Below are positions 53,201 through 53,519 of a stretch of 53,519 nucleotides of DNA, piece by piece. Each line of letters begins with the position of its first letter. The first letter of the stretch is position 1. This DNA is from an uncultured Eubacteriales bacterium (lineage in GTDB: Bacteria > Bacillota > Clostridia > Monoglobales > Monoglobaceae), in contig URAN01000016.1 of assembly GCA_900545865.1 (NCBI GenBank), forward strand, positions 1-53,519, in the 5' to 3' direction. A program made the position numbers and the translations under genes. The notes below the pieces were generated by a model. That model was not told the origin of the DNA. It searched no databases and was given only the letters and a program-made list of their open reading frames with translations.

Positions 53201-53223
53201 TCACAACTCACCGTTTATGTCAA
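53195..53223 (-). promoter_or_regulatory. Near-consensus sigma-A promoter over the excisionase remnant
   Basis: TTGACA (53223-53218), a 17-bp spacer and TATACT (53200-53195) on the minus strand make one of the best promoters in the window. Its -10 box overlaps the first codons of the remnant reading frame, so any transcript would lack the normal start of that gene. Confidence 0.7.
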
Positions 53224-53339
53224 GTGCTTCGTTATCTATTTTTTTACTTTAACAATTAAACCGCTTAACCTTTTATTCTACAAAGGTTTGGGAGTATTTT
53301 AACAGATAAGTATTGAAACAAAATGTATCAAGTTCCTAT

Positions 53340-53519
53340 GTATCGCGTAAAAAAAGAAGAAGTCAAAGCAATTGTTTTCAGGTATATATTCATATGCTTC
53401 TTCTCTCTCGCACCTCACGACGTGAAACTTGCAAATTGCTTTAGAGTTCGTCGGTAACTACGCCTAGCCGAAAGAGAATAATCCGAACCCCGATTTTGAG
53501 AGGCTGATTTCCGCTTTCG
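53340..53519. ncRNA. Possible structured RNA, cut by the window end
   Basis: AGAAGAAG (53355-53362) is complementary to CTTCTTCT (53397-53404), and AAAGCAATT (53365-53373) to AATTGCTTT (53434-53442). The order 1-2-1'-2' is that of a pseudoknot. TCAC-GAC-GTGA (53415-53425) forms a hairpin, and CGG/CCG (53452-53470) may form another. No convincing ORF covers the segment on either strand. I cannot name an RNA family or fix the strand. Confidence 0.3.

Overview
The window fits a spore-forming, Gram-positive-type anaerobe of the class Clostridia, probably an uncultured gut, rumen or digester lineage. The evidence is an alpha/beta-type small acid-soluble spore protein gene with a sigma-G-like promoter, a Bacillus-type glucose-6-phosphate isomerase, a DUF1540 protein, S-layer-homology (SLH) surface proteins, LytR-CpsA-Psr and CpsB/CpsCD capsule machinery, an Agr/LytTR two-component system, and strong GGAGG-type ribosome binding sites. 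I name no species.

Layout. (1) 1-6.8 kb holds housekeeping genes: tRNA-Cys, ligA, a DUF1540 protein, a small P-loop ATPase with thrC, pgi and the spore protein. A 121-bp palindrome follows pgi. (2) 6.85-7.78 kb is decayed: two AraC-family C-terminal fragments flank an opposed fragment that looks like the end of a glycoside hydrolase. (3) 8.1-24.7 kb is a minus-strand, probably single-operon glycan locus. It runs from 24.7 kb down through a secreted clan GH-A enzyme with a CBM9-like domain, a LamG/Ig-like secreted protein, a second secreted GH-A enzyme, two SLH proteins and an apparently cytoplasmic GH2 beta-mannosidase-like enzyme. A divergent AraC regulator (25.0-25.9 kb) and an 18-bp perfect palindrome sit at its promoter. 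No transporter lies in the window. (4) 26-27.7 kb encodes a regulator with two N-terminal helix-turn-helix domains and a large unrecognised C-terminal part.

(5) 27.9-44.4 kb is a 14-gene minus-strand capsule/exopolysaccharide operon. Transcription begins with a fused Wzz/tyrosine kinase, then the PHP phosphatase, the initiating sugar transferase, four glycosyltransferases, two polysaccharide pyruvyl transferases, two F420-hydrogenase-beta-like iron-sulfur proteins, a Wzy polymerase, a divergent LCP transferase and the Wzx flippase. (6) 44.5-49.85 kb carries a 1682-residue BspA-like repeat surface protein preceded by a small unrecognised gene. (7) 49.96-51.96 kb is an AgrC-like kinase and AgrA-like LytTR regulator. 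Spaced repeats lie between this pair and the BspA-like gene. (8) 52.4-52.8 kb has a BFD-like [2Fe-2S] protein and rubredoxin. The right end has a broken excisionase-like gene behind a consensus promoter and a possible structured RNA cut by the window edge.

How the parts fit. Regions 3, 5 and 6 build or use cell-surface glycans and proteins, and the LytTR pair is well placed to control regions 5-6. The most interesting observation is a roughly 95-residue module present three times at the C-terminus of the BspA-like protein and once in the outer part of the capsule-locus LCP protein, which links the two neighbouring loci structurally. The SLH protein and a GH-A enzyme of the glycan operon likewise share an N-terminal module of about 80-90 residues. 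Family calls come from motifs read by eye; no database search was run.
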